A DNA stretch of 30,590 bases. Source: a bacterium. GTDB lineage: Bacteria; Chloroflexota; Dormibacteria; UBA8260; Bog-877. The notes under the pieces were generated by a model. That model ran no database searches. It saw only the letters and a list, made by a program, of their open reading frames with translations, and had not been told where the DNA came from. The position numbers were made by a program, and so were the translations under genes. Location of the stretch: NCBI GenBank assembly GCA_021802115.1, contig JAKABA010000031.1:1-30590 (forward strand), in the 5' to 3' direction. The first letter of the stretch is position 1, and each line of letters begins with the position of its first letter. Of the stretch, positions 14,905 to 23,915 are shown in pieces.

Positions 14905-15366
14905 ATGCGCAGATCAGACTTGGGCCTACTCACCCTGAGACTCGCCACTGGTGCCGTGCTGGCGGCGCACGGGCTCCCAAAGTTGGCGGGAGGGCCGGAT
15001 TCCAGCCCGCCCGGATGGCTCAGCCGCCTGCTGGGGACTAACTACGCCTCGGCATGGGAGAAGAGCGGGCACGAAGCCTTCACCACCAACCTCGGCCGGA
15101 TGGGCGTGCCCATGCCAGGCTTGTCGGCGCGAGCCAGCACTTGGGCGGAGCTGGGCGGGGGATTGGCTCTGGCGGCAGGGACGGCGACCCCGCTGGCCAG
15201 CGCGGCCGCAGTCGCCAACATGGCGGTCGCCGTCCGCGGAGCGCATTGGAAGACCGGGTTCTACGGCGCGGGCGGGTACGAGTTTCCAATGTTGATAGGG
15301 GTCGCCGCCGCGGCCATCGGCCTGATCGGTCCCGGGCGACTCTCGGTGGATCAGCTCTTCAAGTGA
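14905..15366 (+). CDS. DoxX-family membrane protein
   Basis: This 153-residue protein has four hydrophobic segments and DoxX-family features: LLTLRLATGAVLAAHGLPKL in the first helix, the FTTNLGRMGVPMP loop, then ELGGGLALAAGTATPLASAA in the next helix and the AVRGAHWKTGFYGAGGYEF motif before the last. The family is linked to membrane redox and oxidative-stress complexes; the role here is unknown. The ATG at 14905 has an excellent Shine-Dalgarno (GGAGGAA, 14892-14898). A longer frame from 14782 would begin inside the promoter and is rejected. Confidence 0.88.
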   Translation: MRRSDLGLLTLRLATGAVLAAHGLPKLAGGPDSSPPGWLSRLLGTNYASAWEKSGHEAFTTNLGRMGVPMPGLSARASTWAELGGGLALAAGTATPLASAAAVANMAVAVRGAHWKTGFYGAGGYEFPMLIGVAAAAIGLIGPGRLSVDQLFK

Positions 15367-15398
15367 CCCCGGCCGCCTCCCGGCGCCCCGAGCCGGGG
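15367..15398 (+). terminator. Stem-loop directly after the DoxX-family gene
   Basis: Arms CCCCGGC (15367-15373) and GCCGGGG (15392-15398) begin at the base after the stop codon. There is no T-run. A second hairpin GGCCAG/CTGGCC (15489-15504) lies just before the end of the convergent zinc-ribbon gene. Confidence 0.45.
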
Positions 15399-15508
15399 AA
15401 AGCCCCGCCCACGGATTTGGAGCCGGTGGCGCCTGCCCGAGCGGCTAGTGGCGGCGAGGTCCCAGTGACGGCCGCCAGCTGGCTGGGGCCAGACCCCTGG
15501 CCATAAGC

Positions 15509-15808
15509 TCAGAAGCCGCGCTGCGGATCGTTGATGAAGGCCACCTCGCCGCAGCTCGGGCAGACCATGATGTGCACCACGACATTGCGCTCGGTCGCCT
15601 GGTTTATGAGGTTATCCATCCCTGCTCCCAAGAGCAGGTCGGCGCCGATCCCGAACCCCCGCTGAAGCCCACCCGTACGCAGAGTGTGGGCCCCCCGGTA
15701 TTCCATCTGGGTCTGGCAGCCGGCGCAATTGTGGGGCGGGAGCTGGCTGGCGGGCTGACCAGACCCCACCCCCTGCGCCATGGCCTCAAGATTCTTGAAG
15801 AAGCTCAC
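15509..15808 (-). CDS. Small zinc-ribbon protein
   Basis: This 99-residue protein has two CxxC pairs, CAGC (28-31) and CPSC (83-86), that would bind one zinc. They are separated by a glycine-rich hydrophobic middle (GFGIGADLLLGAGMDNLINQ). The C-terminal VVVHIMVCPSCGEVAFINDP looks like the second half of a rubredoxin-like ribbon. I do not recognise a named function. The GTG at 15808 is supported by an ideal AGGAGG eight bases upstream. The gene is convergent with the DoxX-family gene and stands alone. Confidence 0.8.
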   Translation of the reverse strand: MSFFKNLEAMAQGVGSGQPASQLPPHNCAGCQTQMEYRGAHTLRTGGLQRGFGIGADLLLGAGMDNLINQATERNVVVHIMVCPSCGEVAFINDPQRGF

Positions 15809-16199
15809 AGGTTATCCTCCTGAATCGCTAGGGGCGGCTAGCCGCCTGAGTGACACTGCAGTTTGGCCGGGACATCCAGTCTTGAGGCGAGCTCTGAGGC
15901 GAGGACCCTGGACGTGGAAAGGGACAGCTCAATAAGTCGCTGTGACCAAGGTCACCGCCCCGCTTGGAGGGTGCTGGCCAACTGCTCCACTACGCCGCGA
16001 CCGTGGTCACCAGCGGCGAGTCCTACCGGATGCGCGAGGCCAAGACGACCGGAGCTACCCGTGCATTGCCACACAGAACCGCTCACCCTGCCCGGACCAG
16101 CACCCGGCCCCCCGGGCACCTTCCACGCTGGTCGCCCCCACCCCTCAGCCGCTTGCTTTTGGTTGGCCAAAAACGCTCACGTCAATTGGCCATTGACAT

Positions 16200-16372
16200 G
16201 GGGCACGGTCCAGGTGGAGCTGTCGCTCTGGGAGCCTACCTCCCGCTCCCAGAGCTGTCGCCTGGTCCTGGACCGGGACCTCAACGCCGCAATCAACCTC
16301 GCCGGGTGGGCCCACCCGGCCGCCACCGCCAGTGCGGCGGAGACGTTAACTGCCTGTGGCAGCCGACCCTAA
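16200..16372 (+). pseudogene. Remnant of a TnpB-type transposase C-terminus (IS605/IS607 type)
   Basis: In one frame the sequence reads SCRLVLDRDLNAAINLAGWA, then AAETLTACGS. This is the C-terminal end of TnpB/OrfB proteins: the last zinc-finger cysteine, the catalytic aspartate in DRDLNAA.NLA, and the ETLTACG tail. The preceding zinc-finger half and the RuvC-like core are not recognisable. The sequence after ACGS continues in another frame (PKTWPPPAGGG), which suggests a frameshift. The in-frame stretch upstream to 15863 does not look like TnpB. It is a dead relic; no element ends or guide RNA can be assigned. A dyad GTGACC-AA-GGTCAC lies at 15942-15955. Confidence 0.6.
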
Positions 16373-16521
16373 GACCTGGCCTCCCCCGGCAGGAGGCGGT
16401 GTAGCAGGATCGCCCCGGAGCCCACCAGCTCGATCGGTGGCCCTCAGACCCGTGACGCAGTTGTCAGGGCTTGAAGAACGGAGCAAGTGCGCTGGCAACC
16501 CGGGGCAGACCGGTCCCGGCA

Positions 16522-16875
16522 CTATCCCTGGGCGCGTCCGCCGCGTTCGGTGGCACCCAGGTCCCTGTCGATCTCAGCCAAGGCCCCGAAATGGTCATTG
16601 CGGAGGAGCCAGACCCGGGCGGTGGCCTGGTTCACGGGGCATGCCGACGACGCCGCGCCATCCAGGTCGCTCCAATGCCAAAGCAGCCACGTCCCCGCCA
16701 CGTGTTGCAGAGCTTCGTGTTCATCGGAGGTGCCCGTCGCGAATGAGACCGCGTTGCCAGCGGCACAAGTTGTCGCTTCAGCGAACCAGTTGGGATCGGG
16801 CGCGCCGGTACGGTCGGCCAAGTGGAACCGGTCGTCCCAGGGGCTGACCTGGCGCCTGCGCTCGGGTCTAGTCAC
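16522..16875 (-). CDS. Hypothetical protein, 117 residues
   Basis: I do not recognise this protein. From a GTG at 16875 it reads TRPERRRQVSPWDDRFHLAD, NWFAEATTCAAGNAVSFATG, LQHVAGTWLLWHWSDLDGA and ATARVWLLRNDHFGALAEID, rich in tryptophan, with G/C mostly at the third codon position, as in real genes of this genome. No signal peptide or membrane segment is seen. A dyad (16884-16911) lies just upstream of the start. Overlapping frames on the other strand are equally long, so it may not be a gene. Confidence 0.4.
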   Translation of the reverse strand: MTRPERRRQVSPWDDRFHLADRTGAPDPNWFAEATTCAAGNAVSFATGTSDEHEALQHVAGTWLLWHWSDLDGAASSACPVNQATARVWLLRNDHFGALAEIDRDLGATERGGRAQG

Positions 16876-16883
16876 CGTTCAAG

Positions 16884-16911
16884 CTTGCGCCAAAGTCCAG
16901 CTCTGCGCAAG
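16884..16911. promoter_or_regulatory. Inverted repeat upstream of the hypothetical gene
   Basis: Perfect 7-bp arms CTTGCGC (16884-16890) and GCGCAAG (16905-16911), 14 bp apart, end nine bases before the start at 16875. It could be an operator for the minus-strand gene; there is no other support. Confidence 0.35.
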
Positions 16912-17094
16912 TTCCCCAAGCGCTCCCCGCGCAGGCTGCCGGAATCGGGCCAGCAGCCTCTGGTCCCTCTCCCCGATCTCCAGCGATGGACGGGCCCCCA
17001 CCCGCGGCCCCTCGTAGCCCCTCTTTACAACCCTTTGACACGGCGGCGGCCGAAATAGGCACCGGTTTGACGACCGGCCTGCCAGGCTCTGGCC

Positions 17095-17178
17095 ATGGCC
17101 GATGTGATCGCGGTTTTTGGAACCGTGGGCTTCGTACTACTGGGGATCGCCATGATCCGCGGGCTGGAACACATCTGA
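17095..17178 (+). CDS. 27-residue single-span membrane peptide preceding kdpF
   Basis: The ATG at 17095 opens MADVIAVFGTVGFVLLGIAM followed by IRGLEHI and a stop (17176-17178). It is one hydrophobic helix with a short charged end. The stop overlaps the ATG of kdpF by one base (TGATG), so the two are translationally coupled and belong to one operon. From memory, similar tiny proteins ending in a ..RG.E.L-type tail precede kdpF in other bacteria; I cannot verify this here. It could be a helper subunit of the potassium pump. No good Shine-Dalgarno is visible; TTGACA at 17035-17040 may belong to the operon promoter. Confidence 0.6.
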   Translation: MADVIAVFGTVGFVLLGIAMIRGLEHI

Positions 17179-17264
17179 TGGTCACCCACCTGATCCTGCT
17201 GGCGCTGGCGGTGGCCCTGTTCATCTACTTGGGATTCGCGATGTTCAAGCCCGAGGCCTTCTGA
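17178..17264 (+). CDS. kdpF: Potassium-transporting ATPase KdpF subunit
   Basis: This 28-residue peptide, MVTHLILLALAVALFIYLGF followed by AMFKPEAF, is a single membrane helix with the typical KdpF ending (YLG.A...PE.F). KdpF stabilises the KdpFABC complex. It overlaps the preceding small gene by one base. Its stop (17262-17264) is followed immediately by the GTG of kdpA. Confidence 0.88.
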   Translation: MVTHLILLALAVALFIYLGFAMFKPEAF

Positions 17265-18959
17265 GTGGTCCACTTCGTGCTGACCCTGGTGGCGCTGATC
17301 GCCGTGCTCGCCATCGCCTGGCGCTTTCTCGGCGCCTATCTGGCGGCGGTATACACCGGGCGGGCCACCTGGTGCTCCTTCGCGGAGCGGCCGATCTACC
17401 GACTCCTTGGGGTGGACCCGGAGGGGGAGCAGACCTGGCAGCGCTACGCCGTCTCCCTGGTGGTCTTCTCGGGCGTGGCGCTGCTCGGCTCCTACCTGGT
17501 GCTCCGGCTGCAGGGAGTGCTGCCGCTGAACCCCCAGCATCTGGGCGGGGTCCCAGCCGCACTCAGCTGGAACACAGCCGTCTCGTTCCTGACCAATACC
17601 AACTGGCAGAACTACGCCGGCGAGACAACGATGTCCTACCTCAGCCAGATCCTGGCCCTGCAGATGCAGCAGTTCGTCTCCGCAGCTGTCGGGATCGCGG
17701 TCGCGATCGCCCTGGTTCGGGGCTTCGCCCGCCGCGGAGAGACTACCATCGGCAACTTTTGGGTGGACACCGTGCGAGGCTGCCTCTACGTCCTGCTGCC
17801 AATCGCGTTCCTGGCCGGGATCATCTTCGTCGCCCAGGGGGCGGTTCAGACCCTGGCCGGGCCGGTGCTGGTGCACAACCCTCTCAACGGGGTCACTCAG
17901 CTCATACCCCTTGGCCCGGTGGGCTTCATGGAGGCGATCAAGCAGCTGGGAACCAATGGAGGTGGCTTCTTCAATGCCAACGGAGCGCACCCCTTCGAGA
18001 ATCCCACCGCTCTCACCAACCTTCTGTCGATTGCCCTGCTCTTGGCGATTCCGGTGGCCCTCACCTATACCTTCGGCAGGATGGTCGGTTCCCTGCGTCA
18101 GGGGGTCGCCCTGCTGGCCGCGATGGTGATCATCTTCGGGATCTGGACCTCGTTCACCACCTTTGCCGAGGCCCAACCCAACCCGGCTGTGGCGGCAGCT
18201 GGGCTGCGCCAGCAACCGACCGGCAACATGGAGGGCAAGGAGGTTCGCTTCGGGGCTCTGAACTCGGCCCTCTACGGGGTTGCCTCCACCCAGACCTCGA
18301 CCGGGTCCGCCGACGCCTCGTATGACTCGTTCAACCCCATGGGTGGCTTCGGTCTGCTGACCGGGATGATGCTGGGCGAGGTGACCCCGGGGGGCACGGG
18401 CAGTGGCCTCTACACAATCCTCCTGGACGCGGTGGTGGCGGTCTTCATCGGCGGGCTGATGATCGGGAGGACACCGGAATACCTGGGCAAGAAGATTCAG
18501 GCCAGAGAGGTGAAACTGGCCAGCCTGGGAGTCCTGGTGATGCCGGTAACAGTCCTGGTGCTGGCCGGGGTCGCCACCGCGCTGCCGGTCGGACGGGCCG
18601 GGGCGTTCAACGCTGGACCCCATGGCTTTTCGGAGATCCTCTACGCAATCACGTCCCAGGGCAACAACAACGGCTCGGCGTTCGGCGGCTTCGGTGGCAA
18701 CACGGTGTTCTACAACGTCCTGGGCAGCATCGACATGCTGATGGGACGATTCGGGATCATGATCCCGGTGCTGGCGCTGGCGGGAGCGCTCGCCGCCAAG
18801 CAGGTGGTCCCCAACTCGGCCGGGACATTCCGCACCGATAGCCCAATGTTCGTCGTGCTGCTCCTAGGCGTGATCCTGATCGTCGGCGGCCTGACGTTCT
18901 TTCCCGCCGTCTCCCTGGGGCCCCTGGTGGAACAGCTCAGCCACGGGAGGTTTTTCTGA
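17265..18959 (+). CDS. kdpA: Potassium-transporting ATPase, channel-like subunit KdpA
   Basis: This 564-residue protein is the K+-binding, channel-like subunit of the high-affinity potassium pump. About ten membrane helices carry the degenerate selectivity-filter loops: [14 protein letters not shown] (108-120), [20 protein letters not shown] (229-248) and [14 protein letters not shown] in the C-terminal half, with the [19 protein letters not shown] loop between. Length is normal for KdpA. The GTG start at 17265 follows the kdpF stop without a gap. The stop overlaps the kdpB ATG by one base (TGATG), so translation is coupled. Confidence 0.97.
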   Translation: MVHFVLTLVALIAVLAIAWRFLGAYLAAVYTGRATWCSFAERPIYRLLGVDPEGEQTWQRYAVSLVVFSGVALLGSYLVLRLQGVLPLNPQHLGGVPAALSWNTAVSFLTNTNWQNYAGETTMSYLSQILALQMQQFVSAAVGIAVAIALVRGFARRGETTIGNFWVDTVRGCLYVLLPIAFLAGIIFVAQGAVQTLAGPVLVHNPLNGVTQLIPLGPVGFMEAIKQLGTNGGGFFNANGAHPFENPTALTNLLSIALLLAIPVALTYTFGRMVGSLRQGVALLAAMVIIFGIWTSFTTFAEAQPNPAVAAAGLRQQPTGNMEGKEVRFGALNSALYGVASTQTSTGSADASYDSFNPMGGFGLLTGMMLGEVTPGGTGSGLYTILLDAVVAVFIGGLMIGRTPEYLGKKIQAREVKLASLGVLVMPVTVLVLAGVATALPVGRAGAFNAGPHGFSEILYAITSQGNNNGSAFGGFGGNTVFYNVLGSIDMLMGRFGIMIPVLALAGALAAKQVVPNSAGTFRTDSPMFVVLLLGVILIVGGLTFFPAVSLGPLVEQLSHGRFF

Positions 18960-21031
18960 TGGCCATGCTCAGCGCCCCAATCTCCAGCGCGCCGGGACCG
19001 GGATCTGAGCCCCACACGGTCGCCAGAGGGCGGGGATTGTTCGACCGCCAGATCCTGGGCCAAGCACTGGTCGGATCTGTGCTCAAGCTGGACCCGCGCG
19101 TCCAGATCCGCAACCCGGTGATGTTCGTGGTGCTGGTGGGCACGGTGGTCACCCTGCTGGAGGCGATCTTCCACCCCAGCGTCTTCAGCTGGAGCATCAC
19201 CGTGTGGCTCTTCCTGACCGTCATCTTCGCCAACTTCGCGGAGGCTGTGGCGGAGGGCCGGGGCAAGGCCCAAGCTGACACGCTCCGCAGAATGCGGTCC
19301 GACACGCTGGCTCGGAGGCTCGGCCCCGGCGGAATTGAGGAGTCGGTGACCTCGGCGGACCTCCGCCGGGGAGACCTGGTGGTCTGCGAGGCAGGGGACG
19401 TGATCCCCTCTGACGGAGAGATTACCGAGGGGATCGCGTCCGTCGACGAGTCGGCGATCACAGGCGAGTCGGCGCCGGTGATTCGAGAGTCCGGAGGTGA
19501 CCGCTCGGCGGTCACCGGCGGAACCAAGGTGCTGTCCGATCGGATCGTAGTTCAGATCACGGCGGAGCGGGGCAACACCTTCATGGACCGGATGATCTCT
19601 TTGGTGGAGGGTGCCAACCGGCAGCGTACGCCCAACGAGATCGCCCTCACCATTTTGCTAGCGGCGCTCACGATCGTCTTTCTGCCGGTGGTGGTGAGCC
19701 TCTACCCCTTTGCCAAGTACGCCGGCGGGACCGTCTCGATCGTGGTCCTGGTGGCCCTGCTGGTGTGCCTGATCCCGACCACCATCGGCGCCCTCCTGTC
19801 CGCCATCGGGATCGCCGGGATGGACCGCATGGTCCAGCGCAACGTGCTGGCCATGAGTGGCCGAGCGGTGGAGGCGGCGGGAGACGTGCAGACCCTGCTG
19901 TTGGACAAGACCGGGACGATCACCTTGGGCAACCGGATGGCCTCGGCATTTGTGCCCGTGGGCGGCCATCGCGACCGCGATCTCGCTCAGGCGGCGCTGC
20001 TCTCCTCGCTCGCTGACGAGACTCCGGAGGGTAGATCCATCGTGGCCTTCGCGCGGGACAGGTTCGAGATCGCCGATGCGGTCCCGACCGGGCCGACCCT
20101 CTTCGTGCCCTTCTCCGCCAACACCAGGATGTCTGGCCTGGACATCGGCGATCGCCAGATCCGAAAGGGAGCCGCCGATGCGGTCCGCAGGTGGGCCGAG
20201 GACTTGGGAGGGAGGACCCCCGATGAGTTGGCGGAGGTGGTCAACCGGATCGCGGGGGCAGGGTCCACTCCTCTGGTGGTCGCCGACGGGCCGGAGGTGC
20301 TGGGTGTCATCGAGCTGAAGGACGTCGTCAAGCCAGGGATCGCGGAGCGGTTTGCGGAGCTGCGCAAGGCCGGGATCAGGACTGTGATGATCACGGGCGA
20401 CAATCCGCTCACAGCGGCTGCGATCGCCCGCGAAGCCGGTGTGGACGACTTCCTGGCCGAGGCCACCCCGGAGACCAAGATGGCCCTCATCCGACAGGAG
20501 CAGGCGGGTGGCAAGTTGGTCGCCATGACTGGAGACGGCACCAACGACGCTCCCGCCCTGGCTCAAGCGGATGTTGGCGTCGCCATGAACACGGGGACCA
20601 CAGCGGCCAAGGAAGCGGGGAACATGGTGGACCTGGATTCCAACCCCACCAAGCTTATCGAGGTGGTCGAGGTGGGCAAGCAACTGCTCATCACCCGGGG
20701 CGCCCTCACCACCTTCTCCATCGCCAATGACGTGGCCAAGTACTTTGCCATCATCCCCGCCCTCTTCGCGGCCACCTACCCCCAGCTCCAGGCCCTGAAT
20801 GTGATGCGGCTGCACAGCCCCCAGAGCGCGGTGCTCGCGGCGGTGATCTTCAACGCGCTGGTCATCGTAGCCCTGATTCCGCTCGCCCTCCGGGGGGTGC
20901 GCTGGCGGCCGTCGGGAGCCGCCTCGGTGCTCCGCCGCAACGTCCTCATCTACGGAGTCGGCGGCATTCTGACTCCCTTCATCGGGATCAAGTTGATCGA
21001 CCTCTTGCTCACCGCCACCCATCTCTACTGA
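18959..21031 (+). CDS. kdpB: Potassium-transporting P-type ATPase subunit KdpB
   Basis: This 690-residue P-type ATPase hydrolyses ATP to drive KdpA. It has TGES (168-171) of the actuator domain, the membrane loop [15 protein letters not shown] (270-284), phosphorylation motif DKTGT with the acceptor D316, the [20 protein letters not shown] hinge and [20 protein letters not shown]. The serine of TGES, the site of inhibitory phosphorylation in E. coli KdpB, is kept. The length is normal. The start overlaps the kdpA stop. Long open frames on the opposite strand here are artefacts of codon bias. Confidence 0.97.
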   Translation: MAMLSAPISSAPGPGSEPHTVARGRGLFDRQILGQALVGSVLKLDPRVQIRNPVMFVVLVGTVVTLLEAIFHPSVFSWSITVWLFLTVIFANFAEAVAEGRGKAQADTLRRMRSDTLARRLGPGGIEESVTSADLRRGDLVVCEAGDVIPSDGEITEGIASVDESAITGESAPVIRESGGDRSAVTGGTKVLSDRIVVQITAERGNTFMDRMISLVEGANRQRTPNEIALTILLAALTIVFLPVVVSLYPFAKYAGGTVSIVVLVALLVCLIPTTIGALLSAIGIAGMDRMVQRNVLAMSGRAVEAAGDVQTLLLDKTGTITLGNRMASAFVPVGGHRDRDLAQAALLSSLADETPEGRSIVAFARDRFEIADAVPTGPTLFVPFSANTRMSGLDIGDRQIRKGAADAVRRWAEDLGGRTPDELAEVVNRIAGAGSTPLVVADGPEVLGVIELKDVVKPGIAERFAELRKAGIRTVMITGDNPLTAAAIAREAGVDDFLAEATPETKMALIRQEQAGGKLVAMTGDGTNDAPALAQADVGVAMNTGTTAAKEAGNMVDLDSNPTKLIEVVEVGKQLLITRGALTTFSIANDVAKYFAIIPALFAATYPQLQALNVMRLHSPQSAVLAAVIFNALVIVALIPLALRGVRWRPSGAASVLRRNVLIYGVGGILTPFIGIKLIDLLLTATHLY

Positions 21032-21052
21032 CCCACAAGGAGCCAATACCCA

Positions 21053-21604
21053 ATGCTGGCCCAGCTGCGCGGCGCCGTAGTCCTAACCCTCATCGCCATG
21101 GTGGTCTTCGGCCTCGGCTACTCCCTGGTCGGGACGGGGGTCTCCCAGGTGTTGTTCCCAAGTCAGGCCAATGGCTCGATCGGCCCGGATGGCTCGACCC
21201 TGATCGGCCAGCGCTGGACCGGACCAGGCTGGTTTCACGGTCGCCCAGATTCCGACAACCCGCTTGTGGCCAATGGGCAGCCGGGCTCATCCGGGCCGAG
21301 CAACCTCGGGCCCCGATCGAAGGCGCTGGTGGCGCAAACTCAGGGCCTGATCAGGTACTGGCAGCAGCACGGGGTCAAGCCAACCGCCGACCTGGTCACG
21401 ACCTCCGGCAGCGGACTTGATCCGGACATCACTCCCGCGGACGCCCTGGCGCAGATCCCCATGGTGGCACGTGCGACTGGTCTGTCTGCCGCCAGGTTGC
21501 GGCGGCTGATCCAGAGCCAGACCCAGGGGCCGGAACTCGGCTTCCTCGGCCCGGCCTACGTCGACGTGCTTCAGCTCAACTTGGCCCTGTCCCACCTGCG
21601 CTGA
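21053..21604 (+). CDS. kdpC: Potassium-transporting ATPase subunit KdpC
   Basis: This 183-residue subunit has one N-terminal membrane helix (VVLTLIAMVVFGLGYSLV) and family motifs: QANGSIG, LIGQRWTGPGWFHGRPD, NLGPRSKALV, then VTTSGSGLDPDITPADALAQ and PMVARATGL, ending LGPAYVDVLQLNLALSHL. KdpC assists assembly and ATP binding of the pump. The ATG at 21053 has AAGGAG (21037-21042) ahead. Its 3' end overlaps by 29 bp the end of the convergent KdpD-type gene, so transcription of the pump and of the sensor may interfere. Confidence 0.95.
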   Translation: MLAQLRGAVVLTLIAMVVFGLGYSLVGTGVSQVLFPSQANGSIGPDGSTLIGQRWTGPGWFHGRPDSDNPLVANGQPGSSGPSNLGPRSKALVAQTQGLIRYWQQHGVKPTADLVTTSGSGLDPDITPADALAQIPMVARATGLSAARLRRLIQSQTQGPELGFLGPAYVDVLQLNLALSHLR

Positions 21605-23903
21605 CCGCTTCCGGGATGAGTCTGGTCCCGAGGATGTGGATGTCGGTGTCGCGAGCCCTGTGAATGACCTCCAGCGCTACCGGGCGCTCCCAGGGAAGTC
21701 GGCGCCGGATCCGAGGAGCGGGCATGATGATGGTGGTGACCTGGTGGGTCTCGGCCCAGCTGACCAGGGTTTCCGCCACCCCGCCCTGCTCTGTCATCGG
21801 TACCAAGCGCACCCCGCGAGCTGCCGCCAGCTTCGAAAGCTCTTCGATTGCGGTCACCTCGGCTCGGCTGGGGCGGACCGGGGTCACGGTGACCAAGACC
21901 ACGGTCGCGTCCTCGCGCCGGGCCATGCGAATGCCTGACTCCAACAGCCGGCGCGCCAGGTCCACACGATCGGGGCGCAGAGCCACCGCGATTCGCTCCT
22001 GCACCGCCCACACCGTGCGGATTGACTTGGTGGCAATGTAGCGCTGGAGCCGCTGCTCGGTGTGCCCCGCGACCCTTCGCATCGCAGCGCCGCGGAGCTC
22101 TTCCAAGAGATCCTCCTGGAACGACCGCAAGGCGGCAGCCACCCGTGGGGCGTCCACGATCCAGCCCGATCTCACCCGCTCCCGGAGCTCCGCCGGGGGC
22201 AGATCGACCAACTCGATTTCTTCGGCTCGATCCAGCGCCGCATCGGGTAGGACCGCGGTCTGGCCGTCGGAGTCGTCGCGATATCCGACCAGGGCATCCC
22301 GGGCAACCTGGAAACCGGGAAGGTCGATCACCCCCACGGCACCAACCACGTTTATCCCCGCGTCCAGCAGACGCTCGACCTGCTGGTAGCGGGCCTCGCC
22401 GGTGTTGAGGTCGCGGACCGCCAGATCGTCGACGCAGACCACGCTCGGGTTCTGGCGAAGGACGGCGTCGACATCGATCGCCCCGGTCGCCAGCGAGGGG
22501 ACCACCTTGAGGCCCGCCAGCAGCAGCTGGACCGCCGAGCGACCGCGCCCCCCCACGGCCGCCACGACCACCTCGGCGCCGCGCCTCTGGCGCCGGCCAG
22601 CTTCCTCCAACATCCGAGTGGTCTTGCCGACTCCGGGCGCGTAGCCCAGGTACAGCCGCAGGGACCCCTTGACTCCCCTGTTGGCCTCGGAAGTCAGCAG
22701 CGAGCCCGGGTCAGGCCGCCGCTCCAAGTCTCCTGACGGCCTGGCTCCCAGGCGTCGCCCGATTACGTGGAGGTGGCGTTCCCCCAGGTTGTCCAGCAGC
22801 CGGACCAGCAGGGCCTGCTGTCGCGAGTCTGCTCTCGAGCCCATCGGGGCCGCCACCACCAGGTCCGTAGCCCCGGATCGGGTGATCTCCTCCACGATCA
22901 GGTCGACCGAGCCGGTTGCCGGGCAGCGGCGGAACTCTGCCCCCAGGTCTTCGGCCAGGACGCCGGCTTTGGCGACCAGACCAGCATCCTGATCCCGCCC
23001 CTCCAGAGCCAGAACGGTTACCGGGGCCGAGAGGCGCCGGCCCATCCTCACCCCGCGTCGGATCAGCCCCAGGGCCGTGTGGTCGAACGGCGCCAGGATC
23101 AGGACCCGATCGTGGGAGGAGACGGCCGTCTGGGTGGCCGCCTGGGCGCGCTGGTGCTCAACGGTATATAGGAGCGCCAGTTCCCGCAGCGCGGCGAGGT
23201 TGCCTTCCCGAAAGAAGCTCTGCAGGGCGACCTCCACGCGCTCGGGGGGATAGATGTTCCCGTGTCTCATGCGCTTGCGCAGCGCCTCTGGAGTGATATC
23301 GGCCAAGCGCAGCTCCCTGGCGGAGTCCAGCACAGAGTCCGGGACAGTCTCGCGGACTGCCACTCCGGTCACCTGCTCGACCACGTCGCGGAGACTCTCG
23401 ATGTGCTGGATGTTCACGGTGCTCCACACGTCGATGCCCGCAGCTAGGATGGCACCGACATCCTGCCAACGCTTCTCATGGGGACTGCCCGGCGCATTGG
23501 TGTGGGCGAGCTCGTCTACCAATGCCAGCTCCGGGTGGCGGGCCACGGTGGCGGCCACGTCCAACTCCTCCAGTTTGATGCCCCGATAGTCGACGATCGA
23601 AGGCGGAATGCGCTCCAGCCCCTGAAGGGCGAGTTCAGTGAGCGGTCGACCATAGGTCTGAACCCAGGCCACCACCACGTCTGTCCCATGCGCCAGCTGC
23701 TGGCGCGCCTCCTCGAGCATGGAGTATGTCTTCCCTACTCCAGGCGCGGACCCCAGGAACACCGTCAGCTCGCCTGGTCTCACCTTGTAGCTCCTAGGGG
23801 GCAACACCCCGTCAGTGCTCCACTGGGAGACAGCCAGTGGCCCCGACAAGCCCCCTGGCAGGCCCTCGAGTCGGTCGGCGGAGTTGGGGTTGTTACCATC
23901 CAC
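21576..23903 (-). CDS. KdpD-type cytoplasmic sensor with tandem KdpD-N/USP modules and no kinase
   Basis: The 775-residue protein is built of two KdpD N-terminal modules in series. Module 1 has Walker A GSAPGVGKT (51-59), Walker B LVDELAHTNAPG (128-139), the family stretch AAGIDVWSTVNIQHIESLRD and a universal-stress-protein domain (about 264-386). Module 2 has Walker A GYAPGVGKT (420-428), a weaker Walker B VCVDDLA (489-495), a degenerate middle lacking the HTNAPG and TVNIQH signatures, and a second USP domain (about 629-762). No membrane helices or histidine-kinase domains follow. In E. coli one such module is fused to DUF4118 and the kinase; here that part is the divergent gene at 23916. 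The GTG at 23903 is the probable start. The gene overlaps kdpC by 29 bp, end to end. Confidence 0.88.
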   Translation of the reverse strand: MDGNNPNSADRLEGLPGGLSGPLAVSQWSTDGVLPPRSYKVRPGELTVFLGSAPGVGKTYSMLEEARQQLAHGTDVVVAWVQTYGRPLTELALQGLERIPPSIVDYRGIKLEELDVAATVARHPELALVDELAHTNAPGSPHEKRWQDVGAILAAGIDVWSTVNIQHIESLRDVVEQVTGVAVRETVPDSVLDSARELRLADITPEALRKRMRHGNIYPPERVEVALQSFFREGNLAALRELALLYTVEHQRAQAATQTAVSSHDRVLILAPFDHTALGLIRRGVRMGRRLSAPVTVLALEGRDQDAGLVAKAGVLAEDLGAEFRRCPATGSVDLIVEEITRSGATDLVVAAPMGSRADSRQQALLVRLLDNLGERHLHVIGRRLGARPSGDLERRPDPGSLLTSEANRGVKGSLRLYLGYAPGVGKTTRMLEEAGRRQRRGAEVVVAAVGGRGRSAVQLLLAGLKVVPSLATGAIDVDAVLRQNPSVVCVDDLAVRDLNTGEARYQQVERLLDAGINVVGAVGVIDLPGFQVARDALVGYRDDSDGQTAVLPDAALDRAEEIELVDLPPAELRERVRSGWIVDAPRVAAALRSFQEDLLEELRGAAMRRVAGHTEQRLQRYIATKSIRTVWAVQERIAVALRPDRVDLARRLLESGIRMARREDATVVLVTVTPVRPSRAEVTAIEELSKLAAARGVRLVPMTEQGGVAETLVSWAETHQVTTIIMPAPRIRRRLPWERPVALEVIHRARDTDIHILGTRLIPEAVSAGGTGPS

Positions 23904-23915
23904 GAAGAGACTTTA

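Noticed and set aside
15863..16199. The upstream part of the TnpB frame as transposase sequence
   Set aside because: It shows none of the RuvC-like core motifs; only the last part is supported.
17035..17063. A full kdp promoter with TTGACA at 17035
   Set aside because: The -35 box is perfect, but no convincing -10 box lies 16-18 bp downstream, so I mention it only in the entry for the small peptide.
17025..18623. A 532-codon open frame on the minus strand opposite kdpA
   Set aside because: It is antisense to a clear kdpA, rich in Q, H, G and R, and has no family features. Such frames arise from GC-rich codon use.
19658..21046. A 462-codon open frame on the minus strand opposite kdpB
   Set aside because: It is antisense to kdpB with the same biased composition; no motif was recognised.
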